In this document: positions 1 through 7,876 of the stretch, piece after piece
Layout: every line of letters starts with the position of its first letter
Position numbering within the stretch: position 1 is the first letter of the stretch
Source of the DNA: Bacteroidales bacterium
GTDB lineage: Bacteria > Bacteroidota > Bacteroidia > Bacteroidales > Muribaculaceae
Assembly: GCA_004557825.1 (NCBI GenBank)
Contig: SFFL01000023.1
Span: forward strand, 1-35,692
Length of the DNA stretch: 35,692 nt
Reading direction: 5' to 3'
Program-made: the position numbers and the translations under genes
Notes under the pieces: generated by a model
The model's database searches: none
Told to the model about the DNA's origin: nothing
The model's input: only the letters and a program-made list of their open reading frames with translations

Positions 1-262
1 GCTTCCCATTTTTAAGAAAACTTTCATTCTACTAAATGTCCGCCCCGCCCAAACCGCAGAGAGCACGATCATTTTCGCGGGACGCAACAGAGTCCGGTTA
101 ACAAAAAAAGACTGTGTCATATCTTCAATTAACGTATCAACTTGTAGGGACGCACCCCAGGTGCGTCCGATTAAATAGCTAATATTCAATTGTGCGACGG
201 ACGCACCTGGGGTGCGTCCCTACAAACTAATACGTCGATGGCCATTTAGATACAGCTTCTAA
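1..262. other. Left-edge intergenic region
   Basis: No convincing open reading frame is seen here. The only clear structure is the nested palindrome at 142-225. The rest is unremarkable AT-rich spacer leading to the tRNA-Glu terminator. Confidence 0.6.
142..225. repeat. Nested palindromic (REP/MITE-like) repeat
   Basis: Two perfect 28-bp arms (142-169 and 198-225) are inverted copies of each other around a 28-bp AT-rich centre. Each arm is itself a palindrome: GGACGCACC and GGTGCGTCC separated by 3 nt (CCA in the left arm, TGG in the right). The DNA could fold as one long hairpin or as two small ones. This layout recalls the paired REP elements moved by RAYT-type transposases and also some MITEs. 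No transposase gene lies in the window, so a mobile origin is inference. Confidence 0.8.
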
Positions 263-293
263 CAAAAAAAGGACTACCGTGCTGGTAGTCCTT
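263..293 (-). terminator. Terminator of tRNA-Glu
   Basis: Read on the minus strand, just past the tRNA, an 8-10 bp stem (271-278 with 284-291, extendable by A-T pairs) with a 5-nt loop is followed by a run of seven T. This is a typical intrinsic terminator, 2-3 nt after the tRNA 3' end. Confidence 0.85.
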
Positions 294-295
294 AG

Positions 296-368
296 TAGCG
301 AATCAGGGAATCGAACCCTGGTCTCCACCGTGAGAGGGTGGCGTGCTAGGCCACTACACTAAATCGCC
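296..368 (-). tRNA. tRNA-Glu (anticodon CTC)
   Basis: The 73-nt cloverleaf reads on the minus strand. It has acceptor 5' GGCGATT, a D arm, and an anticodon stem CCACC/GGTGG around the loop CTCTCAC, which gives anticodon CTC (Glu, codon GAG). The T arm has loop TTCGATT inside CAGGG/CCCTG. The acceptor has one G-T pair and one T-T mismatch. No CCA end is encoded. A TAnnTTTG promoter lies upstream and a strong terminator follows immediately, so it is probably a single-gene transcript. Confidence 0.93.
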
Positions 369-398
369 ATCAGTGTGTCGAAATCTCTTTCAACAGTG

Positions 399-430
399 CA
401 AAGGTAAGCACTTTTTCTGAAACAGCCAAA
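399..430 (-). promoter_or_regulatory. Promoter of tRNA-Glu
   Basis: On the minus strand TACCTTTG (399-406) matches the Bacteroidetes -7 box TAnnTTTG. TTTG (427-430) sits 20 bp upstream as the -33 box. The same TACCTTTG box and the same 20-bp spacing occur at the tRNA-Ser promoter at 34336-34367. Confidence 0.75.
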
Positions 431-536
431 TTTTCCGCCACATTTTTGCGCCACTTCTTTCATCTTTAGCTTTCTTTAGTAACTTTCAGCTTCCGCCCGC
501 CAAGCTATATCTCTAATAATCAATACATAATAATTC

Positions 537-626
537 GCGAGAGAATTTAGTTGGCCAAAGAAATTAATTTGCGAGAGAATTTAGTTGGCCAAAGAAATTA
601 ATTTGCGAGAGAATTTTGTTGGCCAG
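537..626. repeat. 34-bp tandem repeat downstream of the porin gene
   Basis: Two identical 34-bp units (537-570 and 571-604) start with GCGAGAGAATTTAG and hold TTGGCCAAAG. A partial third unit (605-626, one difference) follows. The array begins about 25 bp past the porin stop, reading on the minus strand. The porin 3' end itself (GCCAATTAATTT on the minus strand) resembles the unit, so the array may have grown from that sequence. There is no hairpin-plus-T-run, so it is not a standard terminator. Confidence 0.85.
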
Positions 627-651
627 AAAAAATATATTTCGCGCGCAAAAA

Positions 652-2646
652 TTAATTGGCGAAGTCGATGGAGAGGCCGAGCTGGAAGCGGCGGGGATTC
701 ATCGGGTAATGAGGCATCGAGAAGTAGTTGGTGCCGGTCATACCCTGGTTGATGTGGCTCATCATCAGGAAGAAGCGCGTCTTGGAGAGGCGGCAGTTGA
801 TGTAGAGATTCACGAAGGGATAATTGCCGATCCACTTGCCGTCGGTGTTGATAAACTGCATTGTGGCAGGCTGATAGGTAATCGGACGGTAGCGGGTGAA
901 ATAGTTGCAGTCAACGCCGCACTGTATGCGCAGTGTGGCTATGCGGAAGAGCACATACATATTGGAGTAGACTGTGAGCTGAGGCAGCGGGATAATCGAC
1001 TCGTTGGAAGATTTCTGATATGTAATCCGGTTTTCCCAGTTGAAGCAACCGGCGCGGAGATCCTGGCTGAGGGTTGCCGAGAATACCTGCACATTGCCGC
1101 CGTGCTGACGCGCCATAGAGTTGGCGTCGAAATAGAGCGCATTCTCCACATTCTCCACCCCGGCACTGAGGCGTGTACGTGTCCAGGGGATGGCAATCTC
1201 GCCCCCTGCGCGATATGTGCGGGTCTTGGAGAAGTCGTTGTCCCAGATAAAATGGTTGCTCACGAGATGGCGCATATAATATGGCGCCGAGAGGTTGGTG
1301 AATTTACCAAATGCAGCCACATTCACCGTGTCGCCAAACAGCGGAATACGTGTGGTAATCCGGCCGTCAACTTTAATCTCTCCTGCAGCCTCTCCCACTA
1401 AGCCAAGTTCGCCGGTGACATCATAGTTGATGATGCGCCCCTTCTGTTTGGTAAGCTGCGCACCGACCCACAGGAGATTCTCCTTATCGTGCATCGAAGG
1501 TGAAGCAACCGGCGAGGGTGTTAGGCGGCCTGTAAGTTCCTCAGTGAGTTTTGCCGGGTCGGGCATTCCGGCAGCCATCTTATAATCGCGGATTTCGTGA
1601 GTTGCGAACACCGAAAGACCGGCTTTGGCATATTTGTTGAAGCCCTCGAGCAGCGAAATTCCAAGGGTATTGCGCAGGCTCCAGAAATCCTGAGTATCTT
1701 CGGAATTGATAGGATTGAAGTAGGTATTCTCCCAGAAATCAAGATTTTCCGTGGTGTTCATCGACTTGAAAGTCCTTGACGCCTGCCGGTATTTCATTGT
1801 CCAGATAATGGAAGTAACAGGCACAAGGTGCTTTACCACCGTGGTGTCGTTGACCTTTTCCTCCTCATAGTAGCCCAATTTGTAACGGGCATTAGCATAA
1901 AACTCCGTGCCCTTCAGGTCGTTCTGCGTAGCGTTGAGATTTGTGGGAATCTGCTTCGCCTCCACGGAAGTCTGACCGCCCTGCACTTCCGCCGGGTCGG
2001 TGATGTAGCGGTCGTCGGTGATACCGCCGTTGTCGAGCGCCGAAAAAGTATAGGAATATATATATGTCTGTGCCTCAACCCTTTCACCCATATAGGAAGC
2101 GGACAGCCCCCAGGAGAAATTCTTGGTGGCCTGGTTGGAGTACATACCCTTTGAATAGGGATAATGCAGCATTGCGCCCACCTGTGTGCGCTTGTTGGCA
2201 TTGCCCGAAAAGATGAGCGAGAGGTCATCCTGACCATTTTCCTTGCCGCCGCCGAATGTATAGCCCAGCAGCGTCATCGGAATACGGGTATTGTAGTAAC
2301 GAATCTTATCCTCAGAGGGAAGCCAGTGAGCCACCGGGTCTACAAACATAAAGTCGCTGATGGGCTTGCGCTGGAAATAGAGTAGGTTGTAGCCCTCGCC
2401 GCCATAATTGCCGGTGGTGGCGTAGGCCGGGCTTACGGTCTGCGGCACAAACCGCAGAGAATAATCGATGTAAAGAGTGTCAATCGTGGCATCCTCACGC
2501 AGGCCCAGAGGGGGCAACAGCTTCCAGGCATAGGAGGGAGCAAGCTGCGGCATCTTGCCATAGGCAGGAATAGCAATGCCTATGGCCGCCACAAGGACGG
2601 CCACAAGCACACTAATTCTTATGTCGAAACGATTTTTCAGTGACAA
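652..2646 (-). CDS. Putative porin (Porin_10-type outer-membrane beta-barrel)
   Basis: The 664-residue protein has an N-terminal signal peptide (hydrophobic about residues 12-29, cleavage near AYG/KM). A long stretch of alternating, aromatic-rich beta strands follows and ends with a terminal segment close to the outer-membrane sorting type (last residues LSIDFAN). Phrases such as DTLYIDYS, NLLYFQRKP, FMFVDP and YNTRIPMTLLGYTFGGG match my memory of the Bacteroidetes 'putative porin' family (PF14121). The best start is TTG at 2646, because no ATG occurs before the signal peptide in this frame. That TTG lies inside a 41-bp tandem duplication shared with the end of prs, 41 bp upstream. It is probably cotranscribed with prs. 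The transported substrate is unknown. Confidence 0.85.
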   Translation of the reverse strand: MSLKNRFDIRISVLVAVLVAAIGIAIPAYGKMPQLAPSYAWKLLPPLGLREDATIDTLYIDYSLRFVPQTVSPAYATTGNYGGEGYNLLYFQRKPISDFMFVDPVAHWLPSEDKIRYYNTRIPMTLLGYTFGGGKENGQDDLSLIFSGNANKRTQVGAMLHYPYSKGMYSNQATKNFSWGLSASYMGERVEAQTYIYSYTFSALDNGGITDDRYITDPAEVQGGQTSVEAKQIPTNLNATQNDLKGTEFYANARYKLGYYEEEKVNDTTVVKHLVPVTSIIWTMKYRQASRTFKSMNTTENLDFWENTYFNPINSEDTQDFWSLRNTLGISLLEGFNKYAKAGLSVFATHEIRDYKMAAGMPDPAKLTEELTGRLTPSPVASPSMHDKENLLWVGAQLTKQKGRIINYDVTGELGLVGEAAGEIKVDGRITTRIPLFGDTVNVAAFGKFTNLSAPYYMRHLVSNHFIWDNDFSKTRTYRAGGEIAIPWTRTRLSAGVENVENALYFDANSMARQHGGNVQVFSATLSQDLRAGCFNWENRITYQKSSNESIIPLPQLTVYSNMYVLFRIATLRIQCGVDCNYFTRYRPITYQPATMQFINTDGKWIGNYPFVNLYINCRLSKTRFFLMMSHINQGMTGTNYFSMPHYPMNPRRFQLGLSIDFAN

Positions 2647-2717
2647 TCAGATGAGATACTGCGAGGAGATTGACTCTTCAGTGACAATTAGATGAGATAC
2701 TGCGAGGAGATTGACTC
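2636..2717. repeat. 41-bp tandem duplication across the prs/porin junction
   Basis: Copies 2636-2676 and 2677-2717 are directly adjacent and differ at one base (C2649 versus T2690). Each encodes the prs C-terminal ESISSQYLI plus a stop: TAA in the copy used by prs, TGA in the downstream copy. Each also carries the TTGTCACTGAA that starts the porin frame in the downstream copy. Removing one copy would leave the porin TTG directly behind the prs stop. Confidence 0.9.
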
Positions 2718-3629
2718 GTTATTGTGAACGCGGCGGATAGTGTCGGCAAACATCTTGGCCACGCTCAGCACGGTGGCTTTGGAGCATTCGCGACGCAGAG
2801 GCACGGAGTTGGTAAAGATCATCTCCACGAGGCCGCAGTGCTCGATGCGCTCGGTGGCGGGGTCGCTCATAATGGCGTGGGAAGCCAGGGCGCGAACCGA
2901 CTTGGCACCTTCGGCCAGCATAAGGTCGGCAGCTTTGGTGATGGTGCCGGCAGTGTCGACCATATCGTCGATAAGAATTACATTCTTGCCCTTGACATCG
3001 CCGATGACGGTCATTTTTGCCACCACATTGGCTTTGGCACGCTGCTTGTGACAGAGCACCAGAGGCACATTGAGATATTTAGCGTAATTGTTGGCGCGTT
3101 TTGCACCGCCTACGTCGGGGGTTGCAATCACCAGGTCGGGCAGGTTGAGCTGCTTGATGTAGGGCAGGAACACGGTGGATGCATACAGGTGATCAACCGG
3201 TACATTAAAGAAGCCCTGAATCTGGTCGGCGTGCAGGTCCATTGTGATCACACGGTCCACACCGGCAGCCACGAGCAGGTCGCTGACAAGCTTGGCGGCG
3301 ATTGACACACGGGGTTTGTCCTTGCGGTCCTGGCGCGCCCAGCCGAAGTAAGGGATTACAGCGATGACGCTCTTGGCCGATGCACGCTTTGCAGCGTCGA
3401 TCATCAGCAGAAGCTCCATAAGATTGTCGCAGTTGGGGAATGTCGACTGCACGAGATAAACCTCGCATCCGCGAATCGATTCTTCGTATGACACTTCAAA
3501 TTCTCCGTCGGCGAAATGGAGGATGTTCATCTTACCGAGTTCGATTCCGAGGTCGTGGCAGATTTCTTCGGCCATATAGCGGCTCTTTGTACCTGCAAAT
3601 ACCTTAATAGGCGGTAGATTTGAATTCAT
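2688..3629 (-). CDS. prs: Ribose-phosphate pyrophosphokinase (PRPP synthetase)
   Basis: It makes 5-phosphoribosyl 1-pyrophosphate from ribose 5-phosphate and ATP in the cytoplasm, feeding purine, pyrimidine, His and Trp synthesis. The 313-residue protein matches the class I family: FADGEFEV, an ATP-binding region with PYFGWARQDRK, the TMDLHADQIQGFF flag region, and the PRPP-binding loop LIDDMVDTAGT. I chose the ATG at 3629 (MNSNLPPIKVF) over an in-frame ATG 11 codons upstream, because family members start close to IKVFAGT. A promoter at 3660-3691 lies just upstream, between this gene and the GH13 gene. The last nine codons and stop lie within a tandem duplication. The porin gene follows and probably shares the transcript. 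Confidence 0.97.
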   Translation of the reverse strand: MNSNLPPIKVFAGTKSRYMAEEICHDLGIELGKMNILHFADGEFEVSYEESIRGCEVYLVQSTFPNCDNLMELLLMIDAAKRASAKSVIAVIPYFGWARQDRKDKPRVSIAAKLVSDLLVAAGVDRVITMDLHADQIQGFFNVPVDHLYASTVFLPYIKQLNLPDLVIATPDVGGAKRANNYAKYLNVPLVLCHKQRAKANVVAKMTVIGDVKGKNVILIDDMVDTAGTITKAADLMLAEGAKSVRALASHAIMSDPATERIEHCGLVEMIFTNSVPLRRECSKATVLSVAKMFADTIRRVHNNESISSQYLI

Positions 3630-3659
3630 TGGTTGAGATATGAATTGGAAACGGTAGTG

Positions 3660-3691
3660 CAAAGTTAGACATTATTTAGCGCACGGGCAAA
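3660..3691 (-). promoter_or_regulatory. Promoter of prs
   Basis: On the minus strand TAACTTTG (3660-3667) is a perfect TAnnTTTG -7 box. TTTG (3688-3691) lies 20 bp upstream. The predicted start gives a leader of roughly 25 nt before the ATG at 3629. The -33 box starts just before the GH13 stop region, so prs can be expressed apart from the upstream pair. Confidence 0.75.
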
Positions 3692-3700
3692 TGTTTCGGG

Positions 3701-5452
3701 CTATTTCTTGGAGCTTTTTCGCGCCGTTTTTGCAGCGGAGCGGCTCAGCTGCGAAGCCGAGAATTTCCAGGCCACGGCACCCCAGGGAGCTATAGGCGTG
3801 CGGAAGGGGGTGGCGGAGGATACATTCACCTTCATCTTGCGGCCGGAAATCAGCTCTGTAGCCTCCCGCTGACCTTCGCGGATGCCGTACATTCCCAGCG
3901 CCAGAGGCGGGATATTCACGGCAAGTTCGCCGGCTACGTCAGAGAAGTTTACTGCAACGAGAATCACCTCATCCTGATAGCGGCGCAGGAAAGCATAATG
4001 GCGGTGAGGATTGAATTCAGGATTGGAGAAATTGACATACATCAGGTCGAAAAACTCGCCCTGACTGATGGCTTTTTCAGAGTTGAGAAGGCCTAAAATG
4101 TGTGCGTAGAGCGCACGAAGGTCCTTCTCCACCGGAGCGAGTTTGCCGCCGTCGGCCTTACCGCCGTTGAGCCAGCGGCGCAGCGAAGGAATCGACCAGT
4201 AGTCGAAGATAGTGGTACGGCCGTCGTGACCGGAGAAGCCCTCGGCATCCTCGGCCTTCTCTCCAACTTCCTGTCCGGCGTAAATCATAAACGGACCGAT
4301 CGACATCATCGAACTTACCACCAGCGAGGGAAGCACGCGGGTGGCGTCGCCGGCATACTGCTCGGAGGCAAAGCGCTGCTCGTCATGATTCTCAAGGAAG
4401 TTGAGCATATGCGATCCTATCCCGTCGACTCTCTGCCAGCAGTCGGTGATGGTGGCAGCGGAATGGCGCGAGCACTGCACGGCGCGCAATGTATCGTACA
4501 GGTTTACCTTATCGTAAAGATAGTCGAATTTTCCCCGTTCGATAAATTCGCGGTAGCGGTTCACGTCGTAGATTTCAGCGATGAAAATCAGATTGGGATA
4601 GCGCTCCTTTACCTGAGGTATAGCCCATTCCCAGAACTCCACCGGCACCATAAACACCATATCGCAGCGGAAACCGTCGATACCTTTCGACGCCCAGTAG
4701 CGCAGGATATGCAGCATCTTGAACCATACCGGCGGCACGGGCGAGAAATGCCGCGAGCCGTCGCCATAATCCACGCCGTAGTTGAGTTTCACCGTCTCAT
4801 ACCAGTCATTCGGACCGGGGAAGGCGGTAAAGCAGTCGTTGCCCGAAGCTTTCGCCGGAAATTCAATATACGAACCTATATCGATTGAGGGCTGAAACAG
4901 CTGACGGGGAATATAGTAGAAATTATTGCGGGGAGTAAAGAAGCAGGTTGTATCGTCGCCCTGACCGAAATCCTCAATGCCCGCGGGAGCAGCATCAGAG
5001 TGATAGCGGCGCGCCACATGGTTGGGCACGAAGTCGAGAAGCACCTGCATCCCGGCATCGTGGGTGCGCTTGATGAGGGCCTCGAATTCAGCCATCCTGT
5101 CGGGCACACTTACCGCAACGTCGGGGTCAATATCATAATAATCGCTTATGGCATAAGGCGAACCGGCCTTTCCCTTCACCACGTGGGGGTCGTCGGGAGT
5201 GATTCCGTAAGCAGAATAATCGGTGGCGTGGGCATGCTCAATCACGCCGGTGTACCACACGTGGGTGACACCAAGCTGCTTTAAGGAGTCGAGCACGCGA
5301 GGTGTGATGTCGTTGAGTTTGCCGCAACCGTTCTGCGTAATATCTCCGTCGGGCACACAGTGGTCGCAGGTATTGGCAAACAGACGTGGCAACATCTGAT
5401 AGATCACCGGCTTGGCAACGGCATTTTTGGCGGCAGTGGATATTTCTTGCAT
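3701..5452 (-). CDS. GH13 alpha-amylase-family enzyme, cytoplasmic
   Basis: The 583-residue protein has the four GH13 regions in order: DFVPNH (140-145), GFRCD with the nucleophile Asp264, IAEIYD with the acid/base Glu293, and FLENHD (352-357). A C-terminal beta domain follows, ending in a short Lys/Ser/Ala-rich basic tail. No signal peptide is present, so it should act in the cytoplasm on imported alpha-glucans or maltodextrins, unlike the secreted SusG-type amylases of this phylum. The exact specificity (amylase, glucosidase or transferase) cannot be read from the motifs. It starts 11 bp after the patatin-like gene and probably shares its promoter at 6281-6311. prs begins just downstream from its own promoter. 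Confidence 0.9.
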   Translation of the reverse strand: MQEISTAAKNAVAKPVIYQMLPRLFANTCDHCVPDGDITQNGCGKLNDITPRVLDSLKQLGVTHVWYTGVIEHAHATDYSAYGITPDDPHVVKGKAGSPYAISDYYDIDPDVAVSVPDRMAEFEALIKRTHDAGMQVLLDFVPNHVARRYHSDAAPAGIEDFGQGDDTTCFFTPRNNFYYIPRQLFQPSIDIGSYIEFPAKASGNDCFTAFPGPNDWYETVKLNYGVDYGDGSRHFSPVPPVWFKMLHILRYWASKGIDGFRCDMVFMVPVEFWEWAIPQVKERYPNLIFIAEIYDVNRYREFIERGKFDYLYDKVNLYDTLRAVQCSRHSAATITDCWQRVDGIGSHMLNFLENHDEQRFASEQYAGDATRVLPSLVVSSMMSIGPFMIYAGQEVGEKAEDAEGFSGHDGRTTIFDYWSIPSLRRWLNGGKADGGKLAPVEKDLRALYAHILGLLNSEKAISQGEFFDLMYVNFSNPEFNPHRHYAFLRRYQDEVILVAVNFSDVAGELAVNIPPLALGMYGIREGQREATELISGRKMKVNVSSATPFRTPIAPWGAVAWKFSASQLSRSAAKTARKSSKK

Positions 5453-5463
5453 AGCTTTGATTT

Positions 5464-6273
5464 TCAGGGCAAATCAGGCGTACCTTTCCATTCCTTGATA
5501 GCCCGGTGGGCGGCGGCATAACCGCTGAGATAAACTTTCTGTATATCTTTGAGATTAAACACCTGATATGTGGCGATGTCGGGGGTCTTGATCACAAGGT
5601 CGCACATAGCCATATCGGTATTCTGATTGGTTTTCGACATAAGATTGTAGCTGCGCAGGGCCACATCGAGAATCGATTTACGATAGCGGTGCGAAGGCAG
5701 CGGCGAGCAGTTAACTCCGATGAGTGTCTGGCACTTGTCGCGCAGAGTCCAGGCAGGAAGATTGCGGATCACACCGCCGTCGACATAATGCACATTGCCG
5801 ATTTTCACCGGCTGGAACACGATGGGAATTGAGCAGGACGCGCACACTATATCGCCCAGCGGCCCCTCGGTAAAGGCGTGCGGGCATCCGCTGTCGAAGT
5901 CGGTAGCACCCACAATCGTGGGAAGCGGAAGTTGCTCCAGACGATCTACCCCGGCATGCTTCACGATGAATTTCTTCATCCCGGCGAGATTAAACAGACC
6001 ACCGCCATCGCGGAGTGCGAGCCGGGTGAAGTCGGAGAATTTGGATTTCTGGAATATGGGGATAATTTCCTGCAACGGCATTCCGGAGGCATAAAGCACT
6101 GCGGCGACCGAACCGGCCGATACGCCGGCTATGATATCAGGCACAAGGCCGGCTTCGTTGAGAGCCTGAAGCACGCCGATATGTGCGAACCCGCGCGCTC
6201 CTCCCCCGCTCAGAGCCACGCCTAAACGGTATTTAGGTGCGTCGGTGGGGTTGCCTGCAATATTCTTTTCCAT
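5464..6273 (-). CDS. Patatin-like phospholipase
   Basis: The 269-residue protein has the patatin Ser-Asp dyad fold: oxyanion loop GGGARG (23-28), nucleophile elbow GVSAGS with Ser52, and DGG with Asp165. No signal peptide or membrane helix is seen, so it is a probable cytoplasmic lipid acyl hydrolase of the RssA/YchK type. The substrate is unknown. A strong TAnnTTTG promoter lies only 8 bp upstream of the ATG, so the leader should be very short. The GH13 gene follows at 11 bp. No functional link between the two enzymes is evident from sequence. Confidence 0.92.
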   Translation of the reverse strand: MEKNIAGNPTDAPKYRLGVALSGGGARGFAHIGVLQALNEAGLVPDIIAGVSAGSVAAVLYASGMPLQEIIPIFQKSKFSDFTRLALRDGGGLFNLAGMKKFIVKHAGVDRLEQLPLPTIVGATDFDSGCPHAFTEGPLGDIVCASCSIPIVFQPVKIGNVHYVDGGVIRNLPAWTLRDKCQTLIGVNCSPLPSHRYRKSILDVALRSYNLMSKTNQNTDMAMCDLVIKTPDIATYQVFNLKDIQKVYLSGYAAAHRAIKEWKGTPDLP

Positions 6274-6280
6274 AACGGTG

Positions 6281-6311
6281 CAAAGTTACAAAATTTTCCT
6301 ATTCCTCCAAA
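6281..6311 (-). promoter_or_regulatory. Promoter of the patatin-GH13 pair
   Basis: On the minus strand TAACTTTG (6281-6288) and TTTG (6308-6311) are spaced by 19 bp. The ATG at 6273 follows 7 bp after the -7 box. The mRNA leader is therefore predicted to be only a few bases, or absent. Confidence 0.75.
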
Positions 6312-6348
6312 ATTGCAAACTGCGGCAAACTTTAGCTATCCAATTGGT

Positions 6349-6393
6349 CTAATTCGGCTAATTCGGCTAATTGGGCTAATTCGGCTAATTGGG
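6349..6393. repeat. 9-bp tandem repeat after rodA
   Basis: Five perfect-length copies of the 9-mer CTAATTCGG/CTAATTGGG run from 6349 to 6393, starting 4 bp past the rodA stop as read on the minus strand. No hairpin is evident. It lies in the only gap between the elongasome genes and the patatin promoter. Confidence 0.9.
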
Positions 6394-6397
6394 CTTA

Positions 6398-7876
6398 TCA
6401 GGCGAGGTGCGAGGAGCGGGCGGAATCGATGCGTAGCAGAATAGCCAGCAGGATTGTGAAGCCCCACAGCGACGACCCGCCGTAGCTGAACAGCGGCAAG
6501 GGGATGCCGATGACAGGGCACACCCCTATCACCATACCTATATTGATGCAAAAATGGAAGATCAGATACGATGCCACACAGTAGCCATAGACGCGGCCAA
6601 AGGTGGTGGGCTGGCGCTCGGCCAGCGATATAACTCTGAGTATCAGAATCAGGAAAAGCAGAATCACAGCCGACGTGCCTACAAAGCCTTCCTCCTCGCC
6701 GATGGTGCAGAAGATAAAGTCGGTATGCTGCTCAGGCACATATTTCAGTTTGGTCTGTGTGCCTTTGAGGAATCCTTTGCCGGTGGCGCCACCCGAACCG
6801 ATGGCGATTTTAGCCTGGTTTACGTTATAGCCGTCGCCACGGGGGTCATCGACCATACCAAGCGACACCAGGATTCGTTTCTGCTGATGAGGCATAAGAT
6901 GGTCAAACGCCACCTGCACCGAGAAAAGGAACGACACCGAGAGGAATACGGTGAGCACGGTCATACACATCTTCTTACGCTCGATGCGCAGCATCTCAAA
7001 CAGGCAGTAGGCCAGTGCCACGCCAAGCACCGACAGGAAGAACACATAGCCCGGGATGGCCACCGAGAAACTTGACAGCACGATTTCCAGCACAGCGGTG
7101 CCGAGGAACCAAAGCAGCACATTTCGGGCCACTTCAAAGCGGCGCACATAGAAGGCGAGCATTCCCACCATCAGGCACATAATGCCCACCATCACGGCAA
7201 ATTCGCCTACCGGCATTCCGAGCAGACCCATCGAGGTGAATTTTATCGACACCACGAAGATCACTACCGCCAGCAGTGCGCCAAACAGCACCAGCCAACT
7301 CATACCTTCGCGGTAAAGCACGAAGAAGAGCGACAGATACACCAGCGCCGACCCGGTTTCTTTCTGGCAGATAATCAGCAGCACCGGCACAAAGATTATT
7401 GCCAAAGCCCTGACATAGTTGCCGGAGGATGCGTTGAGGTTGAAATTGTATGATGAAAACAGTTTGGCAAGTGCCAGCGCCGTAGCGAACTTGGTAAACT
7501 CGGCTGGCTGCAGGCTCATCGGGCCGAACACCAGCCAGGAGCGGGAGCCTTTTGTATCGGGGGCGATGAATATTGTGACTATCAGCAGCAATATCATCGC
7601 GAAATATATCGGGTAGGCATATGTTTCATACATACGCGCATCAATCAACAGGAGCACCGCACCCAGCACTACCGACAGCCCGATCCAGCGGATTTGCTTG
7701 CCGGAAAACTCATCGAAGGAAAAGATTGATGCCTGGTCGAAATCATAGCTGGCCGCATAGATGCTCATCACCCCCGCGAAAACCAGCAGGAAGTAAAGCA
7801 TCACAGTGAACCAGTCGATGTGGCTCAGTGTGCTTGTTTGGCCTGTGCGGCGGTAATCTCTTGCGGTAAAGGACAT
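6398..7876 (-). CDS. rodA: RodA, SEDS peptidoglycan glycosyltransferase
   Basis: It polymerises lipid II into glycan strands for lateral wall growth, together with the class B PBP2 encoded just upstream. The 492-residue protein is polytopic. It shows the SEDS signatures: the GYNVNQAKIAIGSGG region, EQHTDFIF carrying the conserved catalytic Asp, and PLPLFSYGGSS near the C-terminus. It is longer than the roughly 370 residues of E. coli RodA; the extra length is membrane and loop sequence in the middle (about residues 195-310). The start ATG lies inside mrdA, overlapping its end by 52 bp, with no better Met before the first membrane helix. It is the last gene of the elongasome run, followed by a 9-bp repeat array. 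Confidence 0.96.
   Translation of the reverse strand: MSFTARDYRRTGQTSTLSHIDWFTVMLYFLLVFAGVMSIYAASYDFDQASIFSFDEFSGKQIRWIGLSVVLGAVLLLIDARMYETYAYPIYFAMILLLIVTIFIAPDTKGSRSWLVFGPMSLQPAEFTKFATALALAKLFSSYNFNLNASSGNYVRALAIIFVPVLLIICQKETGSALVYLSLFFVLYREGMSWLVLFGALLAVVIFVVSIKFTSMGLLGMPVGEFAVMVGIMCLMVGMLAFYVRRFEVARNVLLWFLGTAVLEIVLSSFSVAIPGYVFFLSVLGVALAYCLFEMLRIERKKMCMTVLTVFLSVSFLFSVQVAFDHLMPHQQKRILVSLGMVDDPRGDGYNVNQAKIAIGSGGATGKGFLKGTQTKLKYVPEQHTDFIFCTIGEEEGFVGTSAVILLFLILILRVISLAERQPTTFGRVYGYCVASYLIFHFCINIGMVIGVCPVIGIPLPLFSYGGSSLWGFTILLAILLRIDSARSSHLA

Noticed and set aside
616..1401. Long plus-strand frame opposite the porin gene
   Set aside because: It is the shadow of a clear outer-membrane protein; its composition is not protein-like and it has no recognisable motif.
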